Shown: positions 54,251-62,620, counted from the first letter of the stretch. The stretch: 64,000 bases of DNA from DASXUX01 sp036504595 (GCA_036504595.1 DASXUX010000067.1:124001-188000); one strand, 5' to 3'. A program made the numbers and translations. Notes: generated by a model from the letters alone, not told the origin.

Positions 54251-54327
54251 GGAGCTCAAAGGCCCAACATTTTGCAGTTGCATGATGCTCTGCGGCACGG
54301 ATACTTACCTGTCCACGCTGTACGTGC

Positions 54328-54404
54328 GTACCCGTAGCTCAGCTGGATAGAGCGCAGCCCTGCGAAGGCTGAGGTCGAAGGTTCGAATCCCTCCGGGTAC
54401 GCCA
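54328..54404 (+). tRNA. tRNA-Arg with GCG anticodon
   Basis: A 77-base cloverleaf: acceptor GTACCCG/CGGGTAC, D arm GCTC/GAGC, anticodon stem CAGCC/GGCTG around CTGCGAA (anticodon GCG, reading CGC and CGU), T loop TTCGAAT, discriminator G and encoded CCA. One A-C mismatch is in the T stem (GAAGG/CCCTC). Bacteria usually read these codons with an ACG (inosine) anticodon, so GCG is unusual. Its body most resembles tRNA-Arg(CCG). Confidence 0.85.
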
Positions 54405-54759
54405 TTTTTAACTTCAATCACAGCAACCCGTTCTGTGAAATCTACGCGCCGAGTTTCGGCGCGTTTTTCTAGGAAATCTTCAACGAGGTCCACATTGAGG
54501 TCCACTGTCTGCGAGATTTCGGACCCGGTGGACACCGTCTCCGTGCCCTCGGCGGGGTTGACTTCCTGATCCTTTTCGTAGCTGCCGTCAAGATTTCGCC
54601 GGCCGATCAGCACGTCCCAGACGGCCGCTGATGATACCCGCGCACCCACCCGGTCCATGTAATGACGCTCTTCCGTGTCGCGCGGTGCTTGGCCGACCTG
54701 GAGTCTCACCGACCCTCGGCACTGAGTTCGCCGGCCAGGCGCCGCATCCCGGGCGCGGC

Positions 54760-54975
54760 CATAACCGGATTCGGCGATGGCGGCGTGCAGACTTTTGGTG
54801 GCTCGGGCGAGGATCTGGCGTCGGGCATTGCGACGTCATCGGACGACTCGGCGCTCTTTGTGTCGGCGGCAGCGGCTTTTTTGATGCGACCAACTTTGGT
54901 GGATTCCTGTTCACGCTCGACGCGGCTACGGGGAGCCCGAAACCGGCGGTGATTGGCCCCAATAGTTCAACAGTG
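54760..54975 (+). pseudogene. Fragment of secreted SBBP/propeller-type protein
   Basis: Reads AAITGFGDGGVQTFGGSGED, LASGIATSSDDSALFV, then after a one-base frame change VGGSGFFDATNFGGFLFTLD and AATGSPKPAVIG. These are repeats of secreted beta-propeller proteins (SBBP/delta-60 type). Both ends are cut. It may come from a relative of the giant proteins. Confidence 0.5.
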
Positions 54976-54997
54976 CGCAGAAGAGTTCAACATGGAA

Positions 54998-55032
54998 TCT
55001 GGAGCTCAACTCCAGACTACGCTGTTGCGTAG
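54998..55032. promoter_or_regulatory. Two inverted repeats upstream of sigma-54 promoter
   Basis: TCTGGAG-CTCAA-CTCCAGA (54998-55016) and CTACGC-TGTT-GCGTAG (55017-55032) lie 65-100 bases before the -24 element. This is the expected distance for NtrC-type activator sites, but they could also form a hairpin. Confidence 0.4.
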
Positions 55033-55095
55033 AACAGTATTAAGATGTGGGCGGCAAAGACGTTACGTCGTGTCTCCTGCCGCGACCATTCTGTT

Positions 55096-55111
55096 TGGCA
55101 TCTGGTGTGCA
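55096..55111 (+). promoter_or_regulatory. Sigma-54 promoter P1
   Basis: TGGCAT-CTGGT-GTGCA, with GG at 55097-55098 and GC at 55109-55110 exactly ten bases apart. Close to the consensus TGGCAC-N5-TTGCA. Transcription would start near 55122, about 85 bases before the first gene of the redox locus. Confidence 0.65.
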
Positions 55112-55205
55112 TAGTTGTCTGGAGCTCGTTGAAAGAGCCAAGCTCAGAAGGAAGTTTGGCCTGAATACCACATTGTCGTGAGAACAACCAGGAGATAAGG
55201 GGAGA

Positions 55206-55937
55206 ATGTCCGGTTCCGAGGCTCCCGAGGGCGAAAAAACGTGTGTGTGGGTGAGCGCAGGTTTGCTCACGTACAGACTCTGCGACCGCGATTTCGACTG
55301 CCGACGTTGCCCGTTGGATGCGGCCCTGAGTGGGCATGCCAATGGGAGGTCGCGCCTTGGCACGGCGGTATCACCGTTCCGTGATGCCGAGACTTTTCCC
55401 GACGATCGACTTTATACAACCGGCCATACTTGGCTCCAGTCGGTCGGACGGCAAGGTCGCTTCCTTCAGCGATTTGGGATTGACGCGCTTGCGGCCGTCA
55501 TCATCGGCCGGTGTGAGAAAGTCCATTGGCACTTCTCGGATGGCACCGTTGCGCGTGGAGAAACCCTATGTCACATCGATCTCGGGCTAGGAACCTTGGC
55601 TCTCGGTGCACCGGTTAAGTGCGTGGTGATGAGCACGAACCGAGCTTTACAGGATGAGCCAGAGCAACTTATTGCCACCCCCTACGAACGGGGTTGGATG
55701 GTCGAGCTGGTGGTGTCAGATGCAGCAGAACTGGATGATCTACTGAAAGCAGAAGTGGCATTGGATCAGGCCCGATTGGATCTCAGACGCTTCCGCCGGC
55801 AAGCAGCCCTCCACTTGTTTGCCGATGCGCAAGGTGTCGGCCCAAGCATGGCGGATGGGGGCGAGTTGCTTACAGATCTCCGCCAAATTCTAGGTACCTC
55901 AGCCTACCTTGATCTCTTGAGAGAGCTCGTTCACTAA
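55206..55937 (+). CDS. H-protein-like protein with N-terminal Cys cluster (no lipoyl Lys)
   Basis: A 243-residue protein in three parts. The N terminus has LLTYRLCDRDFDCRRCPLDA, with Cys26, Cys32 and Cys35 as candidate metal ligands. Residues about 68-165 resemble glycine-cleavage H protein (LYTTGHTWLQ, FGIDALAAVIIG, LQDEPEQLIATPYERGW), but the lipoyl site ESVKA reads DLGLG, with no Lys. The last about 60 residues (LHLFADAQ, PSMADGGELLTDLRQIL) form a module shared with the genes at 56171 and 59252. Not a glycine-cleavage component; no gcvP or gcvT is near. It is preceded by sigma-54 promoter P1. The site AGGGGA is very close to the ATG, so the start is not fully certain. Confidence 0.78.
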   Translation: MSGSEAPEGEKTCVWVSAGLLTYRLCDRDFDCRRCPLDAALSGHANGRSRLGTAVSPFRDAETFPDDRLYTTGHTWLQSVGRQGRFLQRFGIDALAAVIIGRCEKVHWHFSDGTVARGETLCHIDLGLGTLALGAPVKCVVMSTNRALQDEPEQLIATPYERGWMVELVVSDAAELDDLLKAEVALDQARLDLRRFRRQAALHLFADAQGVGPSMADGGELLTDLRQILGTSAYLDLLRELVH

Positions 55938-56006
55938 CACCTCCCGGTGTTGATAAATTCAAGTCGCATGTAAATGAATTCAACGAACCGGCCTGCATGC
56001 TTTTTC

Positions 56007-56016
56007 AACGGCCGTT
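56007..56016. promoter_or_regulatory. Palindrome AACGGCCGTT upstream of P2
   Basis: A 10-bp perfect palindrome 65 bases before the -24 element of P2, a candidate activator site. It differs from the dyads upstream of P1. Confidence 0.3.
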
Positions 56017-56081
56017 TTATGCTCGAGACAAGACGTTTATCCGCAAGGACATACATCGTTAGAAAACAACGCCACAGAGAA

Positions 56082-56096
56082 GGCACGATCTTTGCA
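56082..56096 (+). promoter_or_regulatory. Sigma-54 promoter P2
   Basis: AGGCACG-ATCT-TTGCA with GG at 56082-56083 and GC at 56094-56095, again exactly ten bases apart. It matches the consensus in all but the first base. The start of the next gene is about 75 bases on. Confidence 0.75.
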
Positions 56097-56170
56097 ATTA
56101 CCCTTAAGACGCAGGCATGGTGAAGACCTGTTCGGGCATACGGACCTTTTCCGGAAAGAAGAGGTGGCAA

Positions 56171-56947
56171 ATGGAACACGCTGTAGGTCGGTTTACGACG
56201 GGACTGCGTCTTGTGGCGGTCACGCTGTCGGTTTTGGTGGCATTACCCCTGTTGGTCGTGCTCGTTTTCGTTCTGCGTCCGGTCTTAATGGTCGGCATTG
56301 TCGGCGCGCTTGTGGGCAGCGTTGTGCTCTACCTTTTCAGCCCCAGATTCCGCGCGTGGTTGAATGCCCCTGCCGTGAACCAAAACCGCTTTAGCGGTTT
56401 GCGCTTGTCCCCGGACATCGATGTGCACGCCAGCCACTCCTGGGCGCGCTTTGAAGCGGAGGACGCTGCTGCGGCTGTGGGTGTGGACGACCTGCTCCAG
56501 GCCACGCTTGGGCCCGTGGAGGCCGTCGAACTGCCTTCCGTCGGCCGGCAGGTCAATCAAGGCGATTGCCTCTTTTCGCTGAGACGGGGCAATCGGACCG
56601 TGGACGTTCGAGCTCCGTTGTCAGGAATCGTGCTCGACCGAAACGTAGCGTTGCTGAGCCGTCCTTGGCTCATCAATACCGAACCTTTCACCGGCGGGTG
56701 GGCCGTACGGCTTGATGTCGGCAAGGCTCCTCAAGAAAGGCAGACGCTGCTTCGCGGGGCGCGCGCTGAGGCCTGGTTTCAGGAGGAGATCGATCGTCTG
56801 TTCAGTAGCGTGCTGGTGGAAAAGGGAGCCGCTCCTACGCTCGCCGACGGTGGAACATTGGCGGGAGATCTTCATCAGCACATCGACGACCGGGGGTGGA
56901 AGCAACTGAAAGAGACGTTTTTTGGAAACGGTGGGACGCGAAACTAG
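56171..56947 (+). CDS. Membrane-anchored H-protein-like protein (no lipoyl Lys)
   Basis: A 258-residue protein. Two membrane segments lie near the N terminus (LVAVTLSVLVALPLLVVLVF, VLMVGIVGALVGSVVLYLFS). The H-protein-like domain is at about 80-185: VGVDDLLQATLGPVEAVELP, VDVRAPLSGIVLDRN; the lipoyl-lysine position reads RRGNR. The C terminus again has TLADGGTLAGDLHQ in a helical module as in the 55206 and 59252 products. Start 56171 has AGAGGTGG upstream; an earlier GTG at 56117 is less likely. It lies after promoter P2 and 67 bases before the iron-sulfur gene, so one transcript of four genes is likely. Confidence 0.8.
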   Translation: MEHAVGRFTTGLRLVAVTLSVLVALPLLVVLVFVLRPVLMVGIVGALVGSVVLYLFSPRFRAWLNAPAVNQNRFSGLRLSPDIDVHASHSWARFEAEDAAAAVGVDDLLQATLGPVEAVELPSVGRQVNQGDCLFSLRRGNRTVDVRAPLSGIVLDRNVALLSRPWLINTEPFTGGWAVRLDVGKAPQERQTLLRGARAEAWFQEEIDRLFSSVLVEKGAAPTLADGGTLAGDLHQHIDDRGWKQLKETFFGNGGTRN

Positions 56948-57014
56948 AAGACGGCCTTGCGGGTGTACATCGCCGGCACAGCGGCCGGCGCCACCAGGGG
57001 AGAGGAAGGGCAAC

Positions 57015-57896
57015 ATGGACAGAAGAGCGTGCATTAAACTCTTGGGAACCGCCGGGCTTGTTTCGCTCGTGGGACAAGAGAATGCGTGCGGGGCAGAAAC
57101 AGACGCGGAGGCGGATGGCTGCGGTATCTTAGTCGATCTCACGGCTTGTCGCGGCTGCCGGAAGTGCGAAGAAGTCTGCGCCTATGTCAACAAACTTCCG
57201 GCGCCCAAAAAAGTAGAGGCTGAAGGGAATGTTGAGCGAAAAACCTCTGATAGCCAGTGGACTGCCGTAAGCGGCCACGAAACCAGTCGCGGCAATGTGT
57301 TCGTAAAGAACCAATGCCTGCACTGCAATACTCCCGCCTGCGCCTCTGCCTGCCTGACGAAGGCCCTGGTAAAAACGAAAGAGGGGCCGGTGGTGTGGCG
57401 TGCGGACAAGTGCATGGGCTGCCGGTACTGCATGCTCTCTTGCCCCTTTGACGTGCCCAAGTTTGAATACAACAGCCCTGTCCCAAAGATCCAGAAGTGC
57501 CGGATGTGCTGGGACAGGGTCGTCGAAGGACGGCTTCCGGCGTGCGTGGAATTCTGCCCGAATAAGGTTCTGACCTTCGGCAAGCGAAACGAACTGCTGG
57601 AAATTGCACGCGCGCGCATCTACCAGAATCCAAAAAAGTACGTCTCGCACATTTACGGTGAGCGTGAGGCCGGCGGTACGAGCGTCCTGTACCTGTCCCC
57701 TGTGCCGTTCGAGGAGCTTGGGTTCCTCACCAAAGTCGGGGAGAAAGCATACCCCGAGTACACCGCCGGGTTCCTCCAAAGCGTCCCAGTCGTCTTGACG
57801 CTGGTTCCAGCTTTCCTACTCGGCTTGAATCGGGTCACGCGGAACGCAGCCCACCCGGAGCAGGATTTCGTGGAACCCTCGAGTACGGAGAGATAA
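57015..57896 (+). CDS. Tat-exported 4x[4Fe-4S] protein (HybA/NrfC/DmsB type)
   Basis: A 293-residue electron-transfer subunit. The N terminus MDRRACIKLLGTAGLVSLVG has a twin-arginine-like motif. Four cysteine clusters follow: CRGCRKCEEVC (45-55), CLHCNTPACASAC, CMGCRYCMLSC and CRMCWDR-x-CVEFCP. Near the C terminus FLQSVPVVLTLVPAFLLGL is a membrane anchor as in HybA. Such proteins pass electrons between an NrfD-type quinone subunit and a periplasmic partner. GAGAGGAAGG precedes the ATG. It is followed after one base by the NrfD gene. No molybdopterin or hydrogenase catalytic subunit is encoded nearby. Confidence 0.92.
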   Translation: MDRRACIKLLGTAGLVSLVGQENACGAETDAEADGCGILVDLTACRGCRKCEEVCAYVNKLPAPKKVEAEGNVERKTSDSQWTAVSGHETSRGNVFVKNQCLHCNTPACASACLTKALVKTKEGPVVWRADKCMGCRYCMLSCPFDVPKFEYNSPVPKIQKCRMCWDRVVEGRLPACVEFCPNKVLTFGKRNELLEIARARIYQNPKKYVSHIYGEREAGGTSVLYLSPVPFEELGFLTKVGEKAYPEYTAGFLQSVPVVLTLVPAFLLGLNRVTRNAAHPEQDFVEPSSTER

Positions 57897-57897
57897 C

Positions 57898-59169
57898 GTG
57901 GCCACAACACTTTCGATTTCGGATTCGCCGGCAACGACCAGCAGTCTCGCGAGATTCGTGCTTCAAGAGTTCTCGCCGAAGGGAAAGATCCTGACACCCT
58001 TCAACGTCATCACCATGATCATAATGCTTGCCACGGCGGTCATCCTCGTCGTGCGTTTTGCCTTTGGGCTCGGCGCGGTGACTAATCTGAGCCAGGATTA
58101 CCCCTGGGGCATTTGGAAGAGCTTTAACGTCGTTTCTGGCGTGGCGCTCGCCGGGGGCGCTTATGTAATCACCTTCATGGTCTACATCCTTCGAATGGAG
58201 AAGTACCACGCGATCGTCCGCGTGACCGTTCTGAATGGTTTCCTGGCGTACTGCTTCTACGCGGGGGCTCTGCTCTTGGAGTTGGGCCGGCCTTGGAACG
58301 TCATCAACCCGATCATCGGAAACTCATTCGGCTTCAGCTCGGTGCTGTTCCTGGTGTCATGGCATTTCATGCTCTACATGATGGCGCAGTTGGTTGAATT
58401 CTCTCCGGCAATTGCCGAATGGCTCGGGCTGAGGAGAGTCCATCGCATCCTTAACATCCTGACGATTGGCGCGGTCATTTTTGGCATCAGCCTCTCCACG
58501 CTGCACCAATCCGGATTGGGCGCCCTGTTCCTGATGGCCAAAGGCAAGATTCACCCGCTTTGGTACTCGGAAATGATCCCGCTCCTGTTCCTGGTATCCA
58601 GCGTCTTTGCGGGCTTGGGAATGGTCATCTTCGAGGGCAGTCTCTCTCGTCGAGTCTTCCACGACCGACTAAGCCCCGAGCATGCGCGGTCGCACGATGA
58701 CATCGTAATAGGCCTGGCGCGGATCGCTGGTTCGGTGATGTTCGTCTATCTTTTCCTGGTGATCCTGAACTTCATCCACGGAAAGCACTGGCAGCACTTC
58801 GCCGGCGGATGGGCGGTCTGGTTCCTGGTGGAGACGGTGGGACTGGTAACCGTGCCGATGATACTGCTACTCGTCGGGGCATCGAAGCGGCGCGTGGGAC
58901 TGATTCGTGTTGCTGCGATCTTGACCGTTCTCGGCGTGATCCTTAACCGGCTGAACATCTCGATGATCACCTTCAGATGGTACGACCCGAACCACTACGT
59001 TCCCACGTGGATGGAACTGGTTGTAACGGCTGGCGTGATCAGCGCGGAGATATGGGTGTTTCGCTGGGTTGTGCGGCGCATGCCCGTCCTCAGCCAACCG
59101 CCGGCCTGGGCCGCGACACATGCGGAACCCGCTCTCGACCACGCCGCGCCGGCCCCGTCCGCGGCGTAG
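57898..59169 (+). CDS. NrfD/HybB-family integral membrane subunit
   Basis: A 423-residue polytopic membrane protein with about ten hydrophobic helices, of the NrfD/PsrC/HybB family that exchanges electrons with the quinone pool. Visible are ITMIIMLATAVILVVRFAFG, LSQDYPWGIWKSFNVVSGVA, LGRPWNVINPIIGNSFGFSS, MLYMMAQLVEFSPAIAEWLG and PLLFLVSSVFAGLGMVIFEG. No heme-ligand motif is required. The GTG at 57898 is one base after the iron-sulfur gene stop, indicating translational coupling. It probably forms a membrane complex with the iron-sulfur and cytochrome subunits. Confidence 0.92.
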   Translation: MATTLSISDSPATTSSLARFVLQEFSPKGKILTPFNVITMIIMLATAVILVVRFAFGLGAVTNLSQDYPWGIWKSFNVVSGVALAGGAYVITFMVYILRMEKYHAIVRVTVLNGFLAYCFYAGALLLELGRPWNVINPIIGNSFGFSSVLFLVSWHFMLYMMAQLVEFSPAIAEWLGLRRVHRILNILTIGAVIFGISLSTLHQSGLGALFLMAKGKIHPLWYSEMIPLLFLVSSVFAGLGMVIFEGSLSRRVFHDRLSPEHARSHDDIVIGLARIAGSVMFVYLFLVILNFIHGKHWQHFAGGWAVWFLVETVGLVTVPMILLLVGASKRRVGLIRVAAILTVLGVILNRLNISMITFRWYDPNHYVPTWMELVVTAGVISAEIWVFRWVVRRMPVLSQPPAWAATHAEPALDHAAPAPSAA

Positions 59170-59251
59170 GGTCAACGATTGAGGAGTGCGAGGCGTGAGA
59201 CCGTGCTGGCTCCGTCTTTCAAGAAACAATACACCTTGGGAAGAGTTCACG

Positions 59252-60445
59252 ATGAAACAACAAAACCTTGCCATTGCACTGCTCGCAACCTGCCTGGCCG
59301 CCTTCATGGGTCTTGGCGAGGCAGCCGAGAATCCCGTTAAGAACCCCAATAAGAAATGCTTCAAGTGCCACAGGGACAAGTCCCTCACGCTTGCCTTCAA
59401 AGACAAGGAAGAGATATCCGTCTTCGTCGATGAGAAGCAGTTTGCTGCTTCTGCGCACGGGAAGCTCGCCTGTACGGAGTGTCACGGGCAGGCGGTGGCC
59501 AGTGACGACCACCCGGATTCAGCTTTCCCAAGCCGAGCAGCCTATGTGCGTGGAATGAACCGCGAATGCCGTCGTTGCCATGATGCCGACCTGCAGCGGG
59601 CAGACATGCGCACCGCCGCCGTTCAGCACCCGAAGAGCGACGAAAAAACGGCGCTCTGCGGTGAATGTCACGGGCCGCATGACATGCAGAAGGTCTTCGC
59701 GCAGTCTGCTGTCATTCCCAGAATTAACGAGCAGGAATCCAGACTCTTTGCAACAAAGTCCATCGAGTACCTGCTCGTTCTGTCGTACCTGGCGGCGCTG
59801 GTCGCCTTCGCCTGGCTTCTGCGGGCGTGGCATCGCAGGCGAATCACGGTGCCCGCTGCTATGCCGGCGCTGGCTGGACGCAACCTGGCAATGCCGCAAG
59901 GTTATCATCTGCATCCCGGTCATACGTGGGTGCGTCCCGAGGGCGACGATTTGGTTTGCGTGGGGATGGATCACTTTGCCCTGGGATTGATCGGTCAGCC
60001 TTCCGCGCTGCGGCTTCCCAAACCTGGAGAGCGCCTGGAGCAGGCCGAACGCGGCTGGCAGGTGCAGATCCATGGCGAGCTCGTGGATCTTCTATCGCCT
60101 GTGGAAGGCGAAGTCGTGGAGGTCAACGAGAGCGTCGTCAAGGCCCCAGGGCTGGTCAGTGAAGATCCGTACGGTAAAGGCTGGATTCTGAAGATCCGCG
60201 TTAAGCGTGTGACCAGTGCGGTCAGAAGCCTCATGCCCGAACGCTTGGCCCGCCTGTGGATAGACGAAGCCAAACAGGAACTGAGCGCCCTTCTGGGTGA
60301 TGGTCTACAGCCCGTGCTCCAGGATGGCGGCGTGTTGATTCCGGGGGCCGCTCGCGAACTGGCCGGTGACCGCTGGCCCCAGATTGCAGCCCGGTTGCTG
60401 TTGACCGAGCCAGTGCAGCCCAAGGCCGGAACTCCCGTCGCGTAG
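59252..60445 (+). CDS. Tetraheme cytochrome c fused to H-protein-like domain
   Basis: A 397-residue protein with a signal peptide (about 1-24) and four CxxCH motifs: CFKCH, CTECH, CRRCH and CGECH in the first about 135 residues. A membrane helix follows (YLLVLSYLAALVAFAWLLRA). The C-terminal part starts LHPGHTWVR and matches glycine-cleavage H protein up to EDPYGKGWILKI. The lipoyl-lysine position reads QIHGE, lacking Lys. The terminal module has VLQDGGVL as in the two upstream proteins. Topology puts hemes in the periplasm and the H-like domain in the cytoplasm. ATG 59252 follows GGGAAGAG. Last gene of the operon; its stop is 3 bases from an inverted heptamer array. Confidence 0.88.
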   Translation: MKQQNLAIALLATCLAAFMGLGEAAENPVKNPNKKCFKCHRDKSLTLAFKDKEEISVFVDEKQFAASAHGKLACTECHGQAVASDDHPDSAFPSRAAYVRGMNRECRRCHDADLQRADMRTAAVQHPKSDEKTALCGECHGPHDMQKVFAQSAVIPRINEQESRLFATKSIEYLLVLSYLAALVAFAWLLRAWHRRRITVPAAMPALAGRNLAMPQGYHLHPGHTWVRPEGDDLVCVGMDHFALGLIGQPSALRLPKPGERLEQAERGWQVQIHGELVDLLSPVEGEVVEVNESVVKAPGLVSEDPYGKGWILKIRVKRVTSAVRSLMPERLARLWIDEAKQELSALLGDGLQPVLQDGGVLIPGAARELAGDRWPQIAARLLLTEPVQPKAGTPVA

Positions 60446-60447
60446 AA

Positions 60448-60528
60448 TAGGTATTGGTATGGAGTGTAGGGTATCGGGATTGCGAAACAAGCCTTATCCC
60501 ATACCCGATACCCCATACCCGATACCCC
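60448..60528. repeat. Inverted heptamer arrays between convergent genes
   Basis: The left arm (60448-60480) has GGTATTG and GGGTATCGGG units; the right arm (60496-60528) has CCCATAC and CCGATAC units. Arms are complementary around a 15-base loop. One end is 3 bases from the cytochrome stop, the other 5 bases from the archaemetzincin stop. A bidirectional terminator role is plausible. Confidence 0.8.
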
Positions 60529-60532
60529 AAGT

Positions 60533-61057
60533 TTACGGTTTCACGAGGGCGCTCAGGCACCGCGCACAGAAACGATCGGATTTAAGATCGATGCCGTCAG
60601 CGTAGGTGGAGCTTGTCATCACACACGATTGCGTCTGGCAGTGCCTCAGGTTATAGGTATGACCAAGCTCATGAACCGCCTCTTTGCATAGACGTTGGAA
60701 GAGGAGGTTGCGATCGGGAGGCCGGCCGTACATTGCATTATCCAGGCGGCGGCTCGAAACGACGGCCGCGGCCCCGTCGAGTTGCGCCTCGCCGAACACA
60801 AAAGAGAGAACCGGAATGAACAGATCCATCTCCGTAATGCCTAAGACACGAGTCGCGTCTTTAGGCATGTTGCGCAGCAGATGAGCAAGCAAGATTCGAG
60901 AGTTGTATTGCCCGCGCGAAGGATCGTAAGCCACCTCCGGATCGAAGCAAGGAGGGTGCTGCTCCACGCGCAGGCGGAAAACCTGGGCCAGCTTGGTGGC
61001 CAGAGGCGCCAGCAGGTCGGGCTGGGCGACACAATAGATGGGAACTAAACACAGCAT
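60533..61057 (-). CDS. amzA: Archaemetzincin family metalloprotease
   Basis: A 174-residue zinc peptidase of the archaemetzincin family. The active site is HELGHTYNLRHC (His129, Glu130, His133, His139), followed by CVMTSST and the conserved DRFCARCLSAL, in which Cys140, Cys145, Cys164 and Cys167 form a second zinc site. Length is normal for the family (about 180), with no signal peptide. The physiological substrate is unknown. It lies between the cytochrome operon (convergent) and the regulator, without an obvious link. Confidence 0.92.
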   Translation of the reverse strand: MLCLVPIYCVAQPDLLAPLATKLAQVFRLRVEQHPPCFDPEVAYDPSRGQYNSRILLAHLLRNMPKDATRVLGITEMDLFIPVLSFVFGEAQLDGAAAVVSSRRLDNAMYGRPPDRNLLFQRLCKEAVHELGHTYNLRHCQTQSCVMTSSTYADGIDLKSDRFCARCLSALVKP

Positions 61058-61092
61058 TCAGCCAACGCTGCCCCACAAGTTATGGAAACTTG

Positions 61093-61209
61093 CCCGGGAA
61101 TCGGGCATCGGGTATGGGGCCTCGGGTATCGGGTATCGGAGCGGATCTCGACGCAAGCCATCCCGATACCCGATACCCCATACCCCATACCCCATACCCC
61201 ATACCCGAC
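61093..61209. repeat. Inverted heptamer arrays downstream of the regulator
   Basis: Left arm 61093-61140 (GGGTATC units), right arm 61161-61209 (CCCGATA and CCCCATA units), with a 20-base loop. It lies after the response-regulator gene on the minus strand and uses nearly the same unit as 60448-60528. Confidence 0.8.
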
Positions 61210-61258
61210 AAACGAATGCCTGCCGCGGCATTCACGTGTCAACTACGCGCTCTGTCGT

Positions 61259-62620
61259 TCACGCCTGGCCATCCAGCTTCCGGCGAAGGCCGTACTTCCT
61301 GATCTTGTTGTACACAGTCACCCGATCGACCTCGAGGATCTCGGCGGCTCGCGAGATGTTCCCGTCCGCCTGGTCAAGCACGGCGGCGATATGACGTTTC
61401 TCCATTTCGGCTAACGATCCCCCGCCCGTCGGCACGTTCATTCTCGGCGTTCGCACAGGCAAGTCCTCAGGCTGGATAGCCGGTGGCTTACCCATCACCA
61501 CAGCCCGTTCGATGGCGTTGGCGAGTTCCCGCACGTTGCCCGGCCAATCGTAGGTCGTTAGAAGCTCCAGGGCTTCCGGGGTGATTTCGGTGATGTCCTT
61601 ATCCATCTGCCTGGCGAAACGCTTGAGAAAATGGTCTGCAAGCAGCGGGATGTCCGAACGCCGCGTCCGGAGCGGAGGCACCTCAATGGGGAAAACATTG
61701 ATGCGGAAAAAGAAGTCCTCGCGCATGCGTCCTTCGGCCGCCGCTTGCGCCAGATTCTCGTTGGTCGCGCAAATGATTCGGAAATTCACTTTGATCGTGC
61801 GCATGCCGCCCACGCGCGTCAGCGACTTGGTTTCCAGCACGCGCAAGAGCTCGATTTGCATCTTGCTGTTGATGGCTCCTACCTCGTCCAGGAACAGCGT
61901 TCCGCCATCCGCCATCTCAACCTTCCCCTTGCGACAGTACAAGGCGCCGGTGAAGGCGCCCTTCTCATGCCCGAAGAGTTCGCTTTCGAGGAGATCGTTC
62001 GAGACGGCGCCACAGTTGACCGGAACGATGGGGAAGTAACGGCGGTTGCTGTTGGCGTGGATGGCGCGTGCAACCAGTTCCTTGCCGGTGCCGCTCTCGC
62101 CGAAAATGAGGACGGTGGAATCGGTTTTGGCAACACGCTCGACAAGCTCCATGACCTTTCGCATGGGCAAGCTGTCCCCGACGATCTTATCGACGGACAC
62201 CAGTTCATCGATGGTCTCGCGCAATTGTTTATTTTCCGTCCGGAGGCGCCGCTGCTCCAACGCGCGAACCACGAGGTGGCTGAGTTCATCGGGGTCGATG
62301 GGTTTGGTGACATAATCGAAGGCGCCCAGCTTCAAAGCCCGAATGGCCGTATCAACCGCAGCGAAAGCGGTGATCATGATCACCGCAACCCGTGCATCGA
62401 TGCGCTTAAGGTGCTCCAGGAGCTCCATGCCGTCCATCCCCGGCATTCGGATATCGAGAAGAGCGACATCGTACGCCTGGTCTTGCATGGCCTTTAGTGC
62501 TTCCGTGGCGTTCTCCGCTACCGTGACCTCATAGCCGTCTTTGCGAAACCAATTAAAGAGGGAGTCGCGGACAGAGAGTTCGTCGTCCACGATCAGGATG
62601 CGTGCGGCTTTATTCTCCAT
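61259..62620 (-). CDS. NtrC-family sigma-54-dependent response regulator
   Basis: A 453-residue activator. The receiver domain (about 1-125) has phospho-acceptor Asp56 in ALLDIRMPG. The AAA+ domain has Walker A GESGTGKE (174-181), GAFTGA (221-226) that contacts sigma-54, Walker B GGTLFLDE, and the R-finger region. The C-terminal Fis-type helix-turn-helix reads ISRAAEILEVDRVTVYNKIR. It lies 17 bases after the kinase gene. Two sigma-54 promoters in the same locus are its likely targets. Confidence 0.95.
   Translation of the reverse strand: MENKAARILIVDDELSVRDSLFNWFRKDGYEVTVAENATEALKAMQDQAYDVALLDIRMPGMDGMELLEHLKRIDARVAVIMITAFAAVDTAIRALKLGAFDYVTKPIDPDELSHLVVRALEQRRLRTENKQLRETIDELVSVDKIVGDSLPMRKVMELVERVAKTDSTVLIFGESGTGKELVARAIHANSNRRYFPIVPVNCGAVSNDLLESELFGHEKGAFTGALYCRKGKVEMADGGTLFLDEVGAINSKMQIELLRVLETKSLTRVGGMRTIKVNFRIICATNENLAQAAAEGRMREDFFFRINVFPIEVPPLRTRRSDIPLLADHFLKRFARQMDKDITEITPEALELLTTYDWPGNVRELANAIERAVVMGKPPAIQPEDLPVRTPRMNVPTGGGSLAEMEKRHIAAVLDQADGNISRAAEILEVDRVTVYNKIRKYGLRRKLDGQA

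Noticed and set aside
54305..54709. Minus-strand 134-residue ORF ending GGIRTFDLSLRRAALYPAE
   Set aside because: Its C-terminal half is the antisense translation of the tRNA-Arg gene, a well-known annotation artefact; the rest has no family features.
55206..60445. Genuine glycine cleavage system or lipoate-dependent sulfur oxidation locus
   Set aside because: The lipoyl lysine is missing in all three H-like domains, and no gcvT, gcvP, lipoate ligase or heterodisulfide reductase genes are present in the window.
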